Positions 60,836 through 64,000 of a DNA stretch of 64,000 nucleotides are shown here, piece by piece. The position numbers and the translations under genes are program-made. Under the pieces are notes generated by a model that was given only the letters and a program-made list of their open reading frames with translations, did not search any database and was not told where the DNA came from. Source of the stretch: Acanthococcus lagerstroemiae (lineage: Eukaryota; Arthropoda; Insecta; Hemiptera; Eriococcidae). The DNA is taken from positions 63,913,722 to 63,977,721 of the forward strand of contig CM063112.1 in NCBI GenBank assembly GCA_031841125.1. Reading direction: 5' to 3'. Each line of letters opens with the position of its first letter. The stretch's first letter is position 1.

Positions 60836-62986
60836 CTAATTCTCCACAATGTTTTCTGGCAGATGAGAGTTTTTCGTTTCCGGTAATAACAAACTGAATA
60901 AGCCCCCGGCAACCAGAAGCGCTCCCATAATAATCAACGGCAAACACGATCCTATTCCCTGCACAAATTCAAACAAGGATCAAGATATCAGCCCACCGGC
61001 TTCAATACAACCGCAAAACGCAAATAAATTTGTTTGGAGTAAGTACCAAATAATTAACGATCGGTATGAAGACTGGTCCCAGCATTCCAGCCACTGTACC
61101 GACGCTCATCCCAATACCTCGAACTACTGTTGGATACAGTTCTGAGACAAACAGCGGAAGCACGACATACGATGATGAGATGCCCATCTTACCGACACAA
61201 TACAATGATAACACGACATTGTGGCCTATGAGATCAAATAAAATAGTTTTTCAACGAATATAACTGATTTTGAGAATATTTCTACATGAGGTGTGTACAC
61301 GGAAACAGTAACTAACTTTCATAAGCAACGGAAGTAAGAAGACATGCTATGCCTCCGATCAGCATACTCGAGCATAATATCTCTCGTCGTCCATATCGTT
61401 CCATCGCAGGCCATAGTACAATGTAAGTAGGCAATTCCACAACACCAGCCAAGAAGAAATTCAAATACTTGTCTCCGCTCAAGACCGGAGCATAGTAAGA
61501 TAAACCAACATACACACTTGTGTTGGTAAACCTAAAAAATTCGACAACTTTTCAATGGAATCCATCATTAGTCTAAGAAAAACTGTTTATGTTCCTCCGA
61601 ATAACCCCATTCTTAAAAATGCTGTTAGTCTATGATAATAATCAAGTATATTACATATTGTTAATGGTACTACAAACCAAATAAAAGTAATAATTATGGT
61701 TCTGGTACGAAGGTTTTTGTTCTTGAAAAGGTCGATCATACCATACTGTTTCGACTGCTGCAACAACAGCATCTTCTTATCACCTGAGAACTTTTCCTGA
61801 AATAAAATAAATGACGCGGTAGGATTGCGTAACCAACATAAGTTCCACGGGGAACCTCGATGAAAATTATTGATTGCAGGGATAAGGGCAAATAGCTGAC
61901 CTGAAGTGGGGGGGGGGGGCTCGTGCAAGGAGCTAACACATATCAAAATAACGCTAAAAATTCTTTCGCTTGCATAATTTTTCAGTTGTTTTCGGGCAGG
62001 ATTTCAGTGTATTAAATGGACTAAGCCCCAACCTCCCCCTCTTCGATTGCAGTTCATTATGTTGATTATGATATTCTACCGAGATGTTGACGCACATTTA
62101 AAATGTTTGATTTTAGTACAAGAGTGCATAAGTTTTAAGTTTTTTTGGTAAGTTAAGAGCATTTAGACGAATCAACTCGTACTTTTAATTTCTGCAAATG
62201 CGCATCAGTGAACTTTCGTCCATTCACCTTCGCCATTTTCATCAATATTTTCACCGCTTCATCAAATCTGCCCGATACTAACAACCATCTTGGTGATTCA
62301 GGCATGTACCTGTCAGATCCGACGAAAAAAATGTGAGTCATATTACGACCTACCCGTCTTAAAAACTATTTTCATAGGTACTCGATACAAGATACCAACT
62401 TCCAATAACCGAAAAACAACAAAAATGGAGCGGACGTGACAATGGCCAGGCATCGCCAATTTCTGAACACGTACACTACGCCAGCGAGTGTCACCAGCCC
62501 CAACGAGTACGCGATATTACTAAAAATGGTACAACGTGTTCTGTATTTAGGACCAACGAGCTCGAGAGCTGTAAACCACATCAAATAATGTACGCTGCTC
62601 GCTTTCGCAGCAAACTAATTGCTATGGTTCAAATAGAGAGCATCTTACGGAGTACATAGGGCGTGGAGAGGATAGCTGGTACGGTGAAGCCAACACCAAA
62701 TCTGAGAATCAACCAGTACCAATAGTTGCTGGCGAACGCAGTGGCAATACCGAAAATACATTCAACGAGCAAGTACAAAAAGAACGACGGTTGACGTCCA
62801 ACTCTAAAATATAAAAACATACTTTATTTGATGGTTTGGGACCTGGTACACATACGAGACGAGCACGCTCAGCGTTTTATACCTGTCTTGGAAGTAACCG
62901 AACAGGTAACTGCCAATGAACCCAGCCACTCCAAACAGTATTAACGCCAATGTGAGTCGAAAATGTGACTCGCATATTAAGAATTC
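60836..62986 (-). CDS. SLC22-like organic cation transporter, 5'-partial, 8 exons seen
   Basis: Second member of the tandem pair, likewise a predicted plasma-membrane organic cation-type transporter. Minus-strand exons: 62986-62883, 62803-62649, 62568-62400, 62309-62183, 61796-61678, 61531-61317, 61225-61047, 60958-60836; joined they give 396 codons plus TAG. Marks: ICES after the first loop, motif A QDRVGRQ (Asp kept), [38 protein letters not shown] and the tail [12 protein letters not shown]. The exons matching 1 and 2 of the paralogue (N-terminus, TM1, loop) are not seen up to base 64000; the visible part starts in phase 0 at a good acceptor (cccacattttgcag), so they should lie beyond the window. 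The donor at 62399-62398 (AA|gttggt) is weak but needed to keep frame. Substrate unknown. Confidence 0.88.
61870..62050. repeat. Dispersed repeat, copy 2, in a transporter intron
   Basis: Copy related to 60225-60450. It sits in the 386-bp intron 61797-62182, by far the largest in this gene, so the insertion accounts for most of the added length. A G-run near 61907 and a C-rich stretch near 62030 bracket it. Confidence 0.55.
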
Positions 62987-64000
62987 CTGCAAAATGTGGG
63001 CAAATGAGTCGGACCGCATAGTTACTCAGGGAAGGGACTAAGGTTCTTATACAATGATCCTGATATATTTATAATAATACAGGCTATTTTGATTCCTTAG
63101 AAATGCAGCTTCAATTTTTTGATGTTCTGAACAGAGACTAGAAAATCGTCCACGAGACTTTTAGGACACATTGCGGATATGTTTTAGATTCTTCAAGATT
63201 CTTCCAGATATGTTCAAACTTCCGTAACGTTTTGCCGAATTTATTCATCACAATCCCAGGCCTGGCTTACACTTTTCAAGACTTTTTTAGACTCTATGAG
63301 ATTTTTCTATTTTGAGACTCTTCCCTACTAGTTTACGGCTCTTTCAAGTATTTTTCAACCGCATTCAAGACTTTTTCGGAGCTGCCTAGAATCTATAAGA
63401 ATTTTAAAAGAACCTCAGCGAGTCTTACATTCTCATGAACAGGTCTGGAGAGTCTCAGCTACGTTTGGGATAGTCTTAAACGAGTCCAGAAAAAAACCTT
63501 AGCGGTAGTCGTAAAAAGCATCTGAAGGGTCACAAAGAGTTTTAAACATGCCTAGACGAGTATTGAGCAGTCTAATAGAAGCCTGGAAGTGTCGGAAGAA
63601 TCTTAAACCCATTTAGGAAGTCTCAAAAATCTATCTTTATGAGCCTTCAAACTTGTCTTTTAAACAAAACGTCTCAAAATATCTAAATAAAAATCTTGAA
63701 AAGTCTAAAACAGGTTTGCAAGGGTCTTCGTGAAATTTTGAATAGCACTGAACAAGGCCAGAAGTCCTGAAGATTGCTAAGCAAGCCTGGAACTTTTGAA
63801 CGGTATCAACATTTCTTCGTCATTTATATACTGAAAGGCATTTTTCAGTCAGATGATTTTAGAACTTCAGAATCTTTTTTTCGTTCCACCGTAGCAAGCT
63901 CAAATTTATGAACTGCTCATACGTCACAACACGGGAGAATTTTGAAAACTCCCAAGAAAGCTGAAAGTTAAAGAGTCTGGTATTTTGATACTTTGTGTCG
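62987..64000. repeat. Degenerate AGTCTT-type repeat field
   Basis: Apart from the first ~100 bases (intron next to the exon at 62986-62883), the stretch is built of diverged short units such as 'agactttt', 'agtctta' and 'gattcttc', similar to fields at about 22.9, 44.9 and 46.1 kb. It is probably the large 5' intron of the second transporter gene. No exon recognised. Confidence 0.6.

Noticed and set aside
1..64000. A CRISPR array, operon or prokaryotic defence system
   Set aside because: No regularly spaced identical repeats with unique spacers and no bacterial gene packing; the window is eukaryotic with spliced genes.

Overview
The window reads as nuclear DNA of an arthropod, most likely an insect; the order is not settled by the sequence, and a hemipteran is only a guess. 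The evidence is spliceosomal introns with GT/AG borders, AATAAA signals, sparse genes in AT-rich DNA, insect-like paralogues (an Arl4 GTPase and SLC22-type organic cation transporters), Gypsy and LINE remnants, a tRNA-derived SINE and many hAT-like MITEs. Nothing indicates a prokaryote.

Layout. 1-1.35 kb: decayed Gypsy-type retrotransposon 3' half (minus strand, cut by the window edge). 1.4-6.2 kb: non-coding, with microsatellites and two short hAT-like elements with 8-bp target duplications. 6.2-7.3 kb: an uninterrupted 373-aa coiled-coil gene (plus strand) resembling the axonemal DUF4200 / CFAP100 group. 7.3-19.3 kb: non-coding DNA with old degenerate repeats, a LINE reverse-transcriptase fragment split by a MITE, and further MITEs. 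19.4-20.0 kb: Arl4 small GTPase (minus), coding part in one exon behind an upstream 5'-UTR intron. 20-52 kb: about 32 kb without a recognisable gene, alternating between degenerate AT-rich repeat fields and more complex CpG-containing stretches; it holds several MITEs, a ~1-kb fold-back structure and a SINE with a 15-bp target duplication. 52.1-57.9 kb: complete ten-exon SLC22-like transporter gene (minus, 474 aa). 57.9-60.8 kb: intergenic. 60.8-63.0 kb: the last eight exons of a second, paralogous transporter gene (minus), whose 5' exons are not seen and probably lie beyond base 64000.

The two transporter genes form a head-to-tail tandem pair. Six of the eight shared exons have identical length and every internal splice phase matches, so they arose by gene duplication. 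Introns of the 474-aa gene have since collected a TA-flanked MITE, a hAT-like element and a 145-bp tandem dimer, while most introns of the other copy stayed near 80-150 bp. The coiled-coil gene and Arl4 have no evident functional link to the transporters.

I found no undescribed molecular system. The points most worth a second look are the transporter pair (a motif-A Asp-to-Asn change and a very short extracellular loop in the complete copy), the insertion scar beside the MITE at 4.39 kb, the SINE, and the dense set of hAT-like MITEs carrying G/C homopolymer tracts. Exon borders were read by eye and have not been tested against transcripts.
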